From contig NZ_JBHSXH010000011.1 in the NCBI RefSeq assembly GCF_042662625.1, positions 248,001 to 312,000 on the forward strand: 64,000 nucleotides of DNA, written 5' to 3'. This DNA is from Halopelagius fulvigenes (GTDB taxonomy: Archaea > Halobacteriota > Halobacteria > Halobacteriales > Haloferacaceae). The position numbers were made by a program, and so were the translations under genes. Below, one piece after another: positions 19,049 through 29,280 of the stretch (positions within the stretch are counted from its first letter, which is position 1; every line of letters begins with the position of its first letter). The notes under the pieces were generated by a model. That model saw only the letters and a program-made list of their open reading frames with translations. It did no database searches and was not told the DNA's origin.

Positions 19049-20065
19049 ATGAGGTTCGAGAAGTATCCTTCTGTCTCCCTGCACAACGTCGCGGAGATGG
19101 TGCCGGCGGAGTGGACCGCCGACGGTGATCGGCTGTGCCGCGTCCCGGCTACGGTCGGCACAGGCCTGAACGTCGACGCCCGCGAACGTGTCAGACATCC
19201 GACCGGGAGCGAAATCCGGTTCGTTCCCGACCGTCCGAACGCGACGATCGAGATCACGCTCTCTGCAGCCGATAGAACGCGGGTTCGTCCGTTCTGGGGG
19301 CCGTTTCAGCCGTGGAAGCCGGTCGAGATCGGTCCCAGACCCGAGACTCTCACGTTCACTGTCCCGGATCGAATCGGCGCACTCGACACCGGCGAAGAAA
19401 CGGGGAGATTCGATCCGCGGGTCTGTCGGATCGTATTCGAGCGCGCTCCGGCGGTCGCTCTTCACGATGTTTCCGGTGACTGTCGGCCTCCCACTTCCGA
19501 TGAACTGCCCGCTCGGCGGTATCTCGCGTACGGGACATCTATCACTGAAGGCGCGGCAGCATCGGCACCGCATTTGAACTACGTTGCGCGCGTCGCCCGA
19601 GAACTGGGGTACGACGCGCTGAACTTCGGATGTTCGGGATCAGCGTTCTGCGACCCGGCTATGGCTGATTACATCGCAGGTCGCGACGATTGGGACGTCG
19701 CGACGCTAGCGCTCTCGGTGAACATGGCGAACCGAGGGTTTACTCTCACCCAGTTCCGGAACAGAGCGAGAAGGTTCGTCGAGACGATCGCGAATTCCCA
19801 TCCCCGAAAACCGATCCTGTGCGTGACTCTCTTTCCCTACTTCGCAGACGCTGGCAGCGGGGACGATTTTGAACGCGCCGCTGACTTCCGAGCGACGCTG
19901 CGCTCTATCGTTACCGACTCTCGTCGCTCTAACCTTTTTCTCGCGGAAGGCGCGGAACTGATGAACATCTCCGGCCTGACGGCAGATATCCTCCACCCGG
20001 GAGACGCTGGAATGGACGCTATCGGGGACGGGGTAGCGTCCCGTCTTCGGAGGGTAACCGAGTGA
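19049..20065 (+). CDS. SGNH/GDSL-family hydrolase, probable carbohydrate esterase
   Basis: A 338-residue protein with an N-terminal beta-rich domain (about 1-150) and an SGNH hydrolase domain. The nucleophile is S164 in YGTSITEG, block II is FGCSGSAF, and the catalytic Asp-His pair is in DILHPGDAG near the C-terminus. The two-domain layout resembles CE2-like acetylesterases acting on sugars. There is no signal peptide, so it acts in the cytoplasm. It is divergent from the truncated GH2 gene with about 250 bases between them. No clear TATA element or Shine-Dalgarno site was found, so the start is moderately certain. Confidence 0.8.
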   Translation: MRFEKYPSVSLHNVAEMVPAEWTADGDRLCRVPATVGTGLNVDARERVRHPTGSEIRFVPDRPNATIEITLSAADRTRVRPFWGPFQPWKPVEIGPRPETLTFTVPDRIGALDTGEETGRFDPRVCRIVFERAPAVALHDVSGDCRPPTSDELPARRYLAYGTSITEGAAASAPHLNYVARVARELGYDALNFGCSGSAFCDPAMADYIAGRDDWDVATLALSVNMANRGFTLTQFRNRARRFVETIANSHPRKPILCVTLFPYFADAGSGDDFERAADFRATLRSIVTDSRRSNLFLAEGAELMNISGLTADILHPGDAGMDAIGDGVASRLRRVTE

Positions 20066-20278
20066 CGGAGAGAGCGGAGTCGGATGACCCCCCAGCGAAT
20101 ACCGAGACGGCATCTGGTACGCCAGATCGACTTTCAGAAGTAGTTTCGGTGGTCCGGAACCGGAGTCGACTACCGCCGTACGTCTAGCGTGGGACTCCGT
20201 TCGCGAGCGTCTCCCGACGAAGTCTCACCGGGGGCGCGTAAAAAGTACGCGAGCAAAGTAAGTAAGCCTTCGATCGTC

Positions 20279-22105
20279 TTATTGTCGTTGCACCGGCGAG
20301 ACCGCCCCGATACGCGGGAACCAGTAACTACACCAGTCGACGAACTTCTTGTTCGTGTCGGCGGGAGGGATGTCCCAATCCTGCCCGTTCCAGAAGCTCG
20401 GATGGATCTTTTCGATCAGCGGGAGCATCGGGAGATTCTGGTTGACGACCCAGGCGAGTTCCCGCGTGTACTCCTGCGCTTTGGCCCGGTCGCTCGTCGT
20501 ACTGAGACGCCGAAGGGTCTCCCGGACGTTGACCGGGGACGCCTCTCCGTTCGGTTCCCCGACCGGCGGTGCCTTCGGTTTCTCTCCGTAGTTTAGGTTA
20601 GACATCACCGTGTTACTCGTTAGTATCCACGAGAGACTGAAGAACGGCTCCGTTTTCCCCGAGTTGTTCCAGAACCAGGGGACGACCTTGAAGTTCGATG
20701 TTCCCCAGTACTGTCCGAAGAACGTCGTGTTTTCGACGGCCCTGTTCTCTGTCTTGATGCCGAAGTCGGACAGCATCTGTGCGAGCGTCGTCGTGAAGCT
20801 GGTAACGTCGCTCCAGCCCGACGGTGAGGGAATCGAGAGGGTGAACTGCTCTCCGTTCGGCTTGTGCCACTGTTCGCCCTTCTTCGAGTACCCCTCCTTC
20901 TTTAGGAGGGCCGCCGCCTTCTCCGTACTCGTGTACGAGTCGTATACGTCGACGTCGCCACCCAGATTCTCCTTCCACGTGTCCGTGATGAAACTGCCGA
21001 GGCCGACCGGTTTCGCAACCGCGGTTTTCAAGGGGTCGGCGAGCTCCGCCATCCGCTGTTGGTCGACCACGTATGCGATCGCGCGCCGAACGTTCCGCTT
21101 GCCGAAGTCCTCGTCGTCGTGATTGAATCCGAGTCCGTACCCGTTGTAGGTGGGGACTTTGTACTGGCGTACGTAATCGGGGAACGTCTTCGCGATGCGG
21201 ATCGGCGTGAAGCCGTCCACGATATCGATATTTCTCCCGTTTTTCATCGCGGCCCACTTCTGCTGGCTCGACGCGAAGTATTCGAGTTCGTAGACTGGGA
21301 ACTGTATCTGATTCGCATCCGGATGGTCCTCGTACTTCGTTAGCGTCAGTACTTGTTGGTTCGCAGAGTCGTATTTGCACGGTCCACAGCCGAGCGGTTC
21401 GCTCGGCTGATAGTCCTGCAGGTCCCCCTGAACCGTCTTCTTCTCTTCTTCCGAAGAGGCATCACGGAACCGCTGAGCAAACTTGCCGTACTCGCTCGTG
21501 GGAGTGTTCATCCACTTCCCGGCGATCACGACTAAGATTGTCTTTTCTCCGTAGTCTCTCTTGAGCGTGTACTTTATGGTCGAGTCGTTGACCGCCTCGA
21601 CAGCGTCGATGTAGTTCGTGATTTCGTACCCGAGTCCCTTGTCGATCGTAAACTTAGTGACGAAATCCTCCGCCGTAACGGGGTTCCCGTCGTGCCACGT
21701 CTGCCCCTCCCTGATACTCATCGTGAGCGTCTTTCCGTCCTTCCGCCAGTCTTGGAGAACGTACGGAATTAGCTCGCCCGTCTTCTGATTGTATCTGAGG
21801 AAGGGATCGAACACCATCTTTCCAGCCACCTCAGCGTAGTTACTCGGAGCGTACGGATTCCACTGCGTCTCGGCCGGGATGAACCGGGAGGGTACGGTCA
21901 GACTCCGCTCGTCCGAGGCGGTGGACCCACCCGAGGAGGTAGTAACGGAACCGTCGCCGCCGGTGAGGGTACCGATGTCTCCGCCACCTTCGGCCGAGGG
22001 TTCCGATGAACACCCCGCGAGCGTGACCGCACCCGCCGTGCCGCTCAATTTGAGGAAGCGCCGCCGAGCGAAGCCGCTTTCATCACTACTGGTATCACTG
22101 CTCAT
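20279..22105 (-). CDS. Orphan family-5 solute-binding lipoprotein, Tat-exported
   Basis: A 608-residue binding protein of the peptide/oligosaccharide (SBP family 5) type. It has a twin-arginine signal (FARRRFLKLSG) and lipobox TLAGC with C32, then a Gly/Ser/Thr linker. The family core is seen in VAGKMVFDPFLRY, REGQTWHDGNPVTAEDFV and the C-terminal hinge. No permease or ATPase gene is adjacent. It is related to the binding protein at 41509-43398, so it could feed the Dpp/Opp-type channel encoded at 36627-41003. It converges on the SGNH hydrolase gene. Confidence 0.9.
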   Translation of the reverse strand: MSSDTSSDESGFARRRFLKLSGTAGAVTLAGCSSEPSAEGGGDIGTLTGGDGSVTTSSGGSTASDERSLTVPSRFIPAETQWNPYAPSNYAEVAGKMVFDPFLRYNQKTGELIPYVLQDWRKDGKTLTMSIREGQTWHDGNPVTAEDFVTKFTIDKGLGYEITNYIDAVEAVNDSTIKYTLKRDYGEKTILVVIAGKWMNTPTSEYGKFAQRFRDASSEEEKKTVQGDLQDYQPSEPLGCGPCKYDSANQQVLTLTKYEDHPDANQIQFPVYELEYFASSQQKWAAMKNGRNIDIVDGFTPIRIAKTFPDYVRQYKVPTYNGYGLGFNHDDEDFGKRNVRRAIAYVVDQQRMAELADPLKTAVAKPVGLGSFITDTWKENLGGDVDVYDSYTSTEKAAALLKKEGYSKKGEQWHKPNGEQFTLSIPSPSGWSDVTSFTTTLAQMLSDFGIKTENRAVENTTFFGQYWGTSNFKVVPWFWNNSGKTEPFFSLSWILTSNTVMSNLNYGEKPKAPPVGEPNGEASPVNVRETLRRLSTTSDRAKAQEYTRELAWVVNQNLPMLPLIEKIHPSFWNGQDWDIPPADTNKKFVDWCSYWFPRIGAVSPVQRQ

Positions 22106-22791
22106 ACAGTTCTGTAATTACATTATCATTATTTATAACTTTTCATGTATCAGACGAGAATACCGTGCGAGGGTAGCTGCAACCTCCCTTCTGAGGAACC
22201 CAAGGGAGTGAGTCGTATCCGTCACAGTTCTATTCTGTCGTAGAGAACGAATCTAGCGGACTTGCACTTCGAGTTTCACCTCGTAGGATCGTTGCATGAC
22301 GCTACGCGGCCGAGATGTTTGCCGCTGCTGTTCTATATGTGAGAAAACTGTCTATTCTGTACCAGTCCAGAGTAGGTCTGGCACGCCCGTCACGCTCACC
22401 ATTACACCGGTAGGTGTGTAATCGGAATTCACTACCCCATTCTGCTATCGAGAATCCCCTGAGGGCACATACGACGACGTAAACACCGAGAATTCGAAGT
22501 CGTCCTCTGTGGAACGTCCTCCTAGTGCTCGTTGAGTACGTTTCCGATACTGCGATTTCGGAGGATGGTCTAGCGCGTTCTTCTCTACGTTCCGCTGAAG
22601 CAGCAGAGTCACTCGGCGTACGAACTGAGCGTCGGAGTTTCTATCGAAGCGGAACTAAGCACGAGAAACGTCTTATAAAATAGTATGCAGTTCGAGAATC
22701 GTGTGACCGGACTGTAGAGATAGATTGCCGAACAGCCGACTTACTTCAATACCAACATAGGTCTCAAACGGACGGCCACGGGAACATGGTC
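22106..22791. other. Intergenic region at the edge of a lower-GC patch
   Basis: Nearly 690 bases hold no convincing gene. Base composition falls towards the right. A 7-bp inverted repeat ATTACAC/GTGTAAT with an 8-base loop is at 22401-22422. The upstream region of the solute-binding gene at 22106-22140 is AT-rich and can hold its promoter. Confidence 0.45.
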
Positions 22792-23316
22792 TCAAAGTGG
22801 GCGGCGGTAGACGGCTTCAATACATTCGTCATCAGCAGTCGTGTTGATAGTAGTTCCATCCTGCTCAAATCCACGTCGTTCGTAGAAGGACCGAGCGCGT
22901 TCATTACCCGAGAGAACACAAAGTGCAACTCCAGAAAGATGAGACGGGAGGACATCAACAGCCTTGTGAAGGAGTTCCGTGCCGATTCCCTCATTCAAAC
23001 TCTCAGGTCGGACATGGATGGCTTTCAGTTCAGCCTCGGACTCTTCAACAAAATCCTGAGTCTCCTTTGATTGCCATACGAGTTCTGCGAGTCCGACTAC
23101 AGCCTCGTCACATACTGCCACCAACTGCGCTTTTTGTTCGTGCGAGATGATTTCCTTGATGAATTCGCAAAATTCATCAGGAATCTCGGACTCCCAGGTG
23201 AGGGCTTCTGGCGGAAGTAGACCCGTGAAAGCCTCTTGCCTACTTCGACGCATTACCTGATATATCTCATCTATATCGTCGGGCTGGGCACGTCGAACCA
23301 CAGTATCCTGTCCCAT
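22792..23316 (-). CDS. GNAT-family N-acetyltransferase
   Basis: A 174-residue acetyl-CoA-dependent acetyltransferase. The N-terminus VVRRAQPDDIDEIYQVM is the classic GNAT start. Motif A is around IHVRPESLNEGIGTELL, with the EGIGTELL pyrophosphate loop, and motif B is ALCVLSGNERARSFYERRGF. The substrate is unknown. ATG 23316 is preferred, with ATG 23325 three codons upstream as the alternative. Codon use is less GC-biased than in the sugar genes, consistent with the rest of this lower-GC patch. Confidence 0.85.
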   Translation of the reverse strand: MGQDTVVRRAQPDDIDEIYQVMRRSRQEAFTGLLPPEALTWESEIPDEFCEFIKEIISHEQKAQLVAVCDEAVVGLAELVWQSKETQDFVEESEAELKAIHVRPESLNEGIGTELLHKAVDVLPSHLSGVALCVLSGNERARSFYERRGFEQDGTTINTTADDECIEAVYRRPL

Positions 23317-23614
23317 AGGTTTCATGAAACTTTACACAAACAAGTAGTTTCCCCGCGTTTGTGAGTCGTTATTTAAGCGATTATTCTTGACGTGCCTCTC
23401 CAGGGTTTCGGAGGATGGAATTGATGCGTGACTTATTTCCACTTCGGGTGGGGCTGAATCAGACGATCAGTAGAGTTCTGCGATGGAGCGTCGAAAGAAG
23501 AGTGATGACTATCTGATCCTACTCAGAATCCTCGGTTCTTCCGGCTATCTCGAAAGAGGGATGAACCGTTTCCCACGTTCTTCTCGTGTGAGACGCCGTC
23601 TATGCTGTGACGCG

Positions 23615-24541
23615 CTACTGTATGGTCGTGGAATCAGCTGTCCTGCGTCGGTGGACTGCCTGCACGGTCACTGCGATGAGTCCGAGCCAAACGAGCCAAC
23701 TCAATGCTGTATACGTCCAGAACGTCATCTCTGCGGTCGCGCTGATAGACGTCGTGAAGTTCGAGTAGACGTACACCAACACCGTATTGAGCAGCGAGTG
23801 ACCGAGAACCGCAGGCCACACCGATGCTGAGAGATAGCGGACTCCGCTGAGGACGAACGCAGCCAGAAAGAGGTTCACCGATGTCGAGATAACGTCGCGA
23901 ACGAGCAGGTCGCCCGACGCCGCATATCCGACGGTGAGCGGGATGTGCCAGAGCGACCAGAACGCACCGATTGCCGCACTCGAGCGCCAGTAGCCCCACG
24001 GGGCGAGCAGCGTTTGGATATAGCCACGCCATGCGAACTCCTCGCCGGCCGTGATGAGCATCGTGGCGACGACCAGTACGGGAACCGTTGGAAGCAACGT
24101 CCATGCGTCCGACGAGACGGAAACCGACTTCAGCCCGAGGAGAACAGCGAGCGCTTCAGTGAGGACAGGAAGCGCACTCAACCCTACTAGCAAGAGGAGA
24201 CTGATTACGACGATCCGACGGACTGGCCGGATAGGTTTGACAGCAGCGATACCGAGAAACGAACCGTGTCGCCTTCGGAGCCGGTGGAGACCGAACAGGA
24301 TGAGCGTCGGAGCCCACATCATCACGGGCGTGAGCGTCCCCAATACGGCACTGTTGACCACATCAAGAAGTGTGGGAAGGACGATAAGCGTCGTGAGCGC
24401 CAAGAGAATGACCGCGAACCACCCGAGCAGGCGCACGGTCTCGGCATCGATAGTTCCGACCCGTTGGTACGGTAGGTCGTGGTGAGGAACGTCTAGGGGG
24501 CTGCCGGTCGACCCTCGGTCAGGAGACCCGGTTTTAGGCAT
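23615..24541 (-). CDS. CPBP-family intramembrane metalloprotease
   Basis: A 308-residue membrane protein with about eight hydrophobic segments. The CPBP (CaaX protease and bacteriocin-processing) motifs are all present: motif 1 EEFAWRG with E167, E168 and R172; motif 2 FWSLWH with H199; and a third histidine, H248, in VLGHSLLN. These are the zinc-binding and catalytic residues of the family. The substrate is unknown. A run of six A on the minus strand 30-35 bases before the ATG may be its TATA element. Codon use is lower in GC than the flanking operons. Confidence 0.88.
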   Translation of the reverse strand: MPKTGSPDRGSTGSPLDVPHHDLPYQRVGTIDAETVRLLGWFAVILLALTTLIVLPTLLDVVNSAVLGTLTPVMMWAPTLILFGLHRLRRRHGSFLGIAAVKPIRPVRRIVVISLLLLVGLSALPVLTEALAVLLGLKSVSVSSDAWTLLPTVPVLVVATMLITAGEEFAWRGYIQTLLAPWGYWRSSAAIGAFWSLWHIPLTVGYAASGDLLVRDVISTSVNLFLAAFVLSGVRYLSASVWPAVLGHSLLNTVLVYVYSNFTTSISATAEMTFWTYTALSWLVWLGLIAVTVQAVHRRRTADSTTIQ

Positions 24542-25142
24542 TATCGAAAGATATGCAACAGGTGTGATAGTTTTTTGGGCGCTAGATATACATAGTGTAA
24601 TGGAGGAAAAACGGGCTCGACTCGGTGACAGACACAGGGGAGCTACTTCTCGTTCATTCAGTTGCCATGTTAGCCTGCCTATCTCTGACTAAGTCCTAAA
24701 TATGCAAAATCGCAATGAACGCCCATCCGTTGCGACGAGGGTCGAGCCATCATACGCCCAATAGACTGTAAAAAGAAAGGTACCAGCTGTCAGTAGGAGG
24801 TGAGTTCGTCGGCTGGCATACATCGTGAATGTAGCTACGATGACTTGTAGTAAGTGATTTGCTCGATAGCTGCACGCGCAGCCCTACTGATCAGCTAATG
24901 CACTCCTGACAACGCTGTAAGTAAGCCCTGTATCAAACCAATTTCCCTGAGGGTGAGAAGGAAGGGTGAGAATCGCTCGGTTCAAACTAAATCCTGCTAC
25001 AAACGGCCCGAAAAACCCGATATTCGCTCGGTTTACTCTTGAGCCCGCCGTGTAGCCAGTCGGTTTTTACTTTTGAGTGCGACGAGGAGGGAGACCATAG
25101 CAAGAACGAACACCAGATCCCCCGTAATAGACATACAAACTG
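24542..25142. other. Intergenic region left of the IS4-type transposase gene
   Basis: About 600 bases of low-GC DNA without a recognisable gene, probably including the left part of the insertion sequence and the transposase promoter. GAAGGGTGAGAATC at 24961-24974 is loosely similar to the reverse complement of 26749-26763, but the match is too weak to be called a terminal inverted repeat. Confidence 0.4.
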
Positions 25143-26732
25143 ATGATCTCCTATACGCCTCGAATGACCGATACGTTTGCTATCTCGCTTGAGCTGAAAG
25201 AACGCCTACAAAGCGGAACCAGTCTTTACGACGCATTTGAAGCGCTTGACCACCCATTTTCGTTTCCAGAGGATCAATATCCGGAGTGGCACTCCACATC
25301 ATATCCATTTCGCGGTATGGTCAAACTGTTCTACTACCGGGAAACCACTGGAGAGAGTTACCGATCGCTAACGCGCCAACAAGAACTTGCAGTCTTGTTC
25401 GGCCTCAAGAAAATCCCAGACGAATCAGTACTCTCTCGAACTTGGCATAACCGATTCGACGACGCGGGTCGTTCCTTCGTGACCAATGGAGCACACGATC
25501 TCGTCTGGAGAGTCGAAAATGGGGATTTCTACGCTCCTGAAGTCCGCCCGCTAGAAGAGATCGAGACGCCACTCGACGAGGCTGACGACAAACCTGAGAG
25601 TCAACCCACGTTTACTAACGCCCAGATCTCTCGGACAACGCATCTCGCACGCGATCACGCCTTTGGGTCGTTCAACTCTGGTCGAGCTCAGAACGCGACA
25701 TACGAGGATACTCGCTTTCTCGAACTTCAGACGTTCATTGGGATGGCTGGTTGCGGAACACCGCAGGGTGCGAGACGGTTTCAGATCCGCCGAGGTGCGG
25801 AGTACGGGCCACACGGCGATACGCACCTTCGGACAGTCAAAAAATTCGATCCTGAGGGTCTGATCGCTGGATTTCAACAGGCGACAGAGCGGCTTTTGTC
25901 GGTGATACAGTCAGAAGTCACGTTCCGTCGTCCTGTTACCGTTGCGATCGATATCACGACACTGCGATACTATGGTGACGTCGAGGGAATGACAATGGTT
26001 AGCGGGACGAAAGACGATGACGGACGGGGATTCAAATTTGCGACACTCTCAATCGTCGGATGGAACATTCCCATCATATTAGCGGTTGAGCCCGTCCGCG
26101 AGAGCTCAGCATGGGATGAGAACCCGCCGAATCGGATTCATCGTGTGGTCCGACGACTCGTTCGACGAGCACAAGAGCTCGTTCCAATTGAGACGGTTCT
26201 CTGTGACGCTGAATTCGACGCAAAGTTGGTCTACCAAACGCTGTCAAACCTCAACGTGAACTACCTAATCCCCAAGCGGTCGTTCAACGCAGAGCGAGCA
26301 GCGATCAAGCGGATGAGCGAGGATGGGCAAGACGTCGCGGTCGAATCAACGACGGTTCACACTGATCAGGGATCGCACGCGATGCAGTTCTTGTACGTCC
26401 CCTCGACGAAAGGAGACGGAACAGCCGTCTTCACAACGAATCTCAGGGTCGGGCCAGCCGAGGCCGAGGCATACTGTCAGCGATACAGCCGCCGATGGCA
26501 AATCGAAAACGAGTACAAGTCGATCAAGTACGACTTCTTAGCGAAAACCTCCTCGAAAGACTACCGCGTTCGGTTGTTTTACTTCGTGTTCGCAGCGCTA
26601 CTGCACAATATCTGGCGGCTTACCGACTTTCTCCTGAAAGCACAAGTTGACGGTGATCTAGACTACGCGCCCGTACTGACAGCTGGTGAGTGTGTGGAAT
26701 GGGTTTCTTCTGCACTGATTCCAGCAGACTAA
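25143..26732 (+). mobile_element. IS4-superfamily transposase gene
   Basis: A 529-residue DDE transposase of an insertion sequence. The catalytic residues are visible: D270 in VAIDITTL, D355 in LCDAEFD and E455 in the signature Y448-x2-R451-x3-E455-x6-K462, which matches the IS4 Y(2)R(3)E(6)K pattern exactly. It is longer than many haloarchaeal IS4-type transposases, with the extra length in the N-terminal part (1-260). The frame looks intact, so the element may be active. A second ATG at 25164 is possible. Terminal inverted repeats and the target duplication could not be identified by eye, so the coordinates cover only the gene. Confidence 0.88.
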
Positions 26733-27086
26733 GCATCTCCCAACTCGGTTCGCCCTTCGTAAGTGGAAACACTATCTCGAGGCAGGAGTTTCAGACGTAA
26801 ATCCAACACTTACAGAGTTCAATTCGGTAATCGACCGGAGAGTTCGATCAGAATAGATTATTCTGACTATATCTCATTGAATAAAATCGAAAACTGGCCA
26901 TCCTCCGAAACAGTGGCCTCTCTTCAGTTATGGGCGTTCGTATCGCGAAGTACAGTTTATCGAAGGGTGAAATATCTCCTTTTACTGGATTCGATGAAGT
27001 GGGAACTTCGGGTCGTACTCCACCGTCGAGGGGCAGTTCCGGCCGAGCGTCACCCGTAACGATGCATCGCTGTGAGCGTCGCCGCC
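26733..27086. other. Intergenic region right of the transposase gene
   Basis: About 350 bases of AT-rich DNA with no gene, likely carrying the right end of the insertion sequence. GC content rises again at about 27000, which marks the right edge of the acquired patch. Confidence 0.4.
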
Positions 27087-28073
27087 CTACTCGAACGCCG
27101 GGATGACCTCCTCTCCGAACAGCCGAATCTGGTCTTCGACCAAGTCCTTCGGCATTCCGGAGTGGTGGAACCGAAGCGTCAACTGGTTCAGCGGGAACCG
27201 CTCTCGCATCGACTCTATCTGCTCGATTATCTGTTCCGGCGTGCCGTAGATGAACCGGTCGTCGGCGAGTTCCTCGAAGTCCTCGACGGAGTCGGCGGTC
27301 ATCAGGGGGTGAGAGAACTCGCCGCCGTACTCGTCGATGTACGTCCGGTGGAGGTACTCCTTCCGTTTCATCACCTCTTCTTCCGTCTCGGCGATGACGG
27401 CCTCCCGCATCAGGGGGTGGTCCATCGACTCCCAGTCCTGGTCGGAGTTCTTGACGTGTTCGCGTTGGAGTCGCTTGCGGTCCTCGACCGTGGCGAGGTC
27501 GGCGACGACGCCCGGCACCCACGCGTCGCTGAACTTCACCGACCGAGCTATCTGTTTGTCTCCCCACCCGCCGATCCACAACGGCGGCCGCGGCGACTGG
27601 ACCGTCTGCGGGAGCGGTTGCCAGTCTTCGACCTCGAAGAACGGACACTCGAACGATATCGGCTCGTCGGACGAGAGGAACTCGTCGATGAACTGGATGC
27701 CCTCTATCATCCGACCGGCGCGTTCGTCCATCGGCACGTCGAACGCGTCGAACTCCTTCTCGACGTAGCCGAGACCGACGCCGAGCGTCAACCGCCCGTC
27801 GGAGATGTTGTCCAACATCGCCGCCCGCTGTGCCACGTGCAGCGGATGGTACAGCGGGAGGATGAGCACGGACGTGACCAGCTCCAACGTCTCCGTCCCG
27901 GTCGCGATGCTCGTGAGTCGCGTCAGCGGGGACGGCCAGTAGTTCTCGCCCTCCGTCGCCTGATGGTCGTTCACCCAGCAGGTCTCGAAGCCGACCTGTT
28001 CTGCCACTTGACACTGTTCGACGACGCCTTCCCAGGTGTCGCCGCCCTCAACGGGAAAGATTCCGAACTTCAT
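27087..28073 (-). CDS. LLM-class F420-dependent oxidoreductase
   Basis: A 328-residue TIM-barrel oxidoreductase of the luciferase-like family. The N-terminus MKFGIFPVEGG and the segment RLTLGVGLGYVEKEFDAF are typical, as is the IGGWGDKQIARSVKFSDAW block. In Archaea these proteins usually use coenzyme F420 rather than FMN. Family members oxidise or reduce sugar phosphates, alcohols or tetrahydromethanopterin derivatives; the substrate here is unknown. It is next to a ThuA-like gene, so a sugar-related oxidation is conceivable. TATTTAAA 28-35 bases before the ATG supports this start and a leaderless transcript. Confidence 0.88.
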   Translation of the reverse strand: MKFGIFPVEGGDTWEGVVEQCQVAEQVGFETCWVNDHQATEGENYWPSPLTRLTSIATGTETLELVTSVLILPLYHPLHVAQRAAMLDNISDGRLTLGVGLGYVEKEFDAFDVPMDERAGRMIEGIQFIDEFLSSDEPISFECPFFEVEDWQPLPQTVQSPRPPLWIGGWGDKQIARSVKFSDAWVPGVVADLATVEDRKRLQREHVKNSDQDWESMDHPLMREAVIAETEEEVMKRKEYLHRTYIDEYGGEFSHPLMTADSVEDFEELADDRFIYGTPEQIIEQIESMRERFPLNQLTLRFHHSGMPKDLVEDQIRLFGEEVIPAFE

Positions 28074-28100
28074 CGCTCGTTCGAACGTGTGCGGAGATAG

Positions 28101-28108
28101 TATTTAAA
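28101..28108 (-). promoter_or_regulatory. TATA box of the LLM oxidoreductase gene
   Basis: TTTAAATA on the minus strand is centred about 31 bases before the ATG at 28073. It is one of the clearest TATA elements in the window. Confidence 0.6.
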
Positions 28109-28179
28109 TGTTCGCGACGGTTGGGCCGCCGTCGCGTCGCCGACGCCCACTCGACGTACTTCGACTGTCGGACGAACGA

Positions 28180-28905
28180 CTACCGCTCGCGGGTCGGTTC
28201 GGCGGGCGATACCTCTCCCCAGTTCACCGTCGCTCCCTCGTTCGGGGCGGCCCAGTCCACGGCGTTCCGGACGACGCGACGAACCTCGTCCTGGTAGAAT
28301 ATCGGATACTCCTCGTGGCCGGGGCGGAATGCGAAGATCCGACCGCGCCCGCGGCGGTAACAGACGCCCGAGCGGAACACCTCGCCGCCCTCGAACCACG
28401 AGATGAACACGGTTCGGTCCGGTTCCGGGATGTCGAACGGTTCGCCGTACATCTCGGTCGATGGAATCTCGAAGCTCTCCCCGAGGCCGTCGGCGATGGG
28501 GTGACCGGGGTCCGCGACCCACACCCGTTCGGTCTCCCCGCCGTGGCGGTACTTGATCCGGCAGGACGTCCCCATCAGTCGCTTGAACGGCTTGGAGTTC
28601 TTTCCAGAGTGAAGCGGAACGAACCCCATGCCGTCGTGGACGGCCTCCACGACTCGTTCGGCCACGTCGTCGCGCACCTCGTCGTTCGCGCAGTGGGACC
28701 ACCAGACGAGGACGTCCGTCCGGTCGAGGACGGACTCGGTGAGGCCGTGTTCCGTCTCCTGTAGGGTCGCCGTCCGAACTTCGTAGTCCTCTCCGTCGAA
28801 TATCTCGGCTATCGCTCCGTGGATACCGTCCGGGTAGCGTTCCGCGACGTCCGGTTCCTCTCGTTCGTGGACGTTCTCGTTCCACACGGTGACTCGAACC
28901 GTCAT
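28180..28905 (-). CDS. ThuA-like domain protein (trehalose-utilisation family)
   Basis: A 241-residue protein with the ThuA fold, a class-I glutamine-amidotransferase-like flavodoxin fold. Key blocks are VRVTVWNENVHE, DVLVWWSHCANDEV, GMGFVPLHSGKNSKPFKRLMGTSC and RGRIFAFRPGHEEYPIFY. ThuA proteins accompany the catabolism of trehalose and related sugars in bacteria, but the reaction is not settled. The ATG at 28905 is chosen because homology starts at MTVRVTVW and a CTTATGC element lies about 25 bases upstream; the open frame continues to 29160. It is divergent from the IclR regulator with three copies of a 17-bp palindrome between them. Confidence 0.82.
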   Translation of the reverse strand: MTVRVTVWNENVHEREEPDVAERYPDGIHGAIAEIFDGEDYEVRTATLQETEHGLTESVLDRTDVLVWWSHCANDEVRDDVAERVVEAVHDGMGFVPLHSGKNSKPFKRLMGTSCRIKYRHGGETERVWVADPGHPIADGLGESFEIPSTEMYGEPFDIPEPDRTVFISWFEGGEVFRSGVCYRRGRGRIFAFRPGHEEYPIFYQDEVRRVVRNAVDWAAPNEGATVNWGEVSPAEPTRER

Positions 28906-28995
28906 ACCGGAACCTCTCCGTGCGGATGCATAAGGATTGGTGGAAGCGAGCGCTCGTTTCCGGCAGACGAGGACGACGGTGAAGCACCCCGATTC

Positions 28996-29012
28996 GTTCC
29001 CCCTAGCGGAAC
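28996..29012. promoter_or_regulatory. Palindromic operator candidate, copy 1
   Basis: GTTCCC-CCTAG-CGGAAC, one mismatch from the perfect GTTCCC-N5-GGGAAC. It lies about 91 bases upstream of the ThuA-like gene start. It is followed after 5 bases by GTTAC-N12-GTAAT (29018-29039), an arrangement repeated on the opposite strand at copy 6. Confidence 0.5.
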
Positions 29013-29150
29013 ACCCCGTTACGATTCTACTCCTGTAATGCGGCCCTCCGTCGGACCGCCGCTCGCCCCGAAACGGCCTCTGCGGGGAGTCCGTCCGCGA
29101 ATTACGGCCCGGTGGTACGGGAGAGAGGCGACGAGCGCCCGTCTGAGGGC

Positions 29151-29167
29151 GTTCCCCCACGGGGAAC
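29151..29167. promoter_or_regulatory. Palindromic operator candidate, copy 2
   Basis: GTTCCC-CCACG-GGGAAC, a perfect 6+6 palindrome with a 5-base spacer, 164 bases before the IclR start codon. Confidence 0.55.
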
Positions 29168-29280
29168 GAAAAGGCCGATCCCGGGTGATTTGCGGGGACC
29201 GCTCACCCGGTGCGGGCCTGGAACTGAAGGGGCGTACTCACCGCTGTTCGGTGCGTTGAACGGCATCGCCCGTGCGATTC

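Noticed and set aside
24961..26763. Terminal inverted repeats of the IS4-type element
   Set aside because: Only a weak similarity (GAAGGGTGA against GAAGGGCGA on the other strand) was found, which is below chance control by eye.
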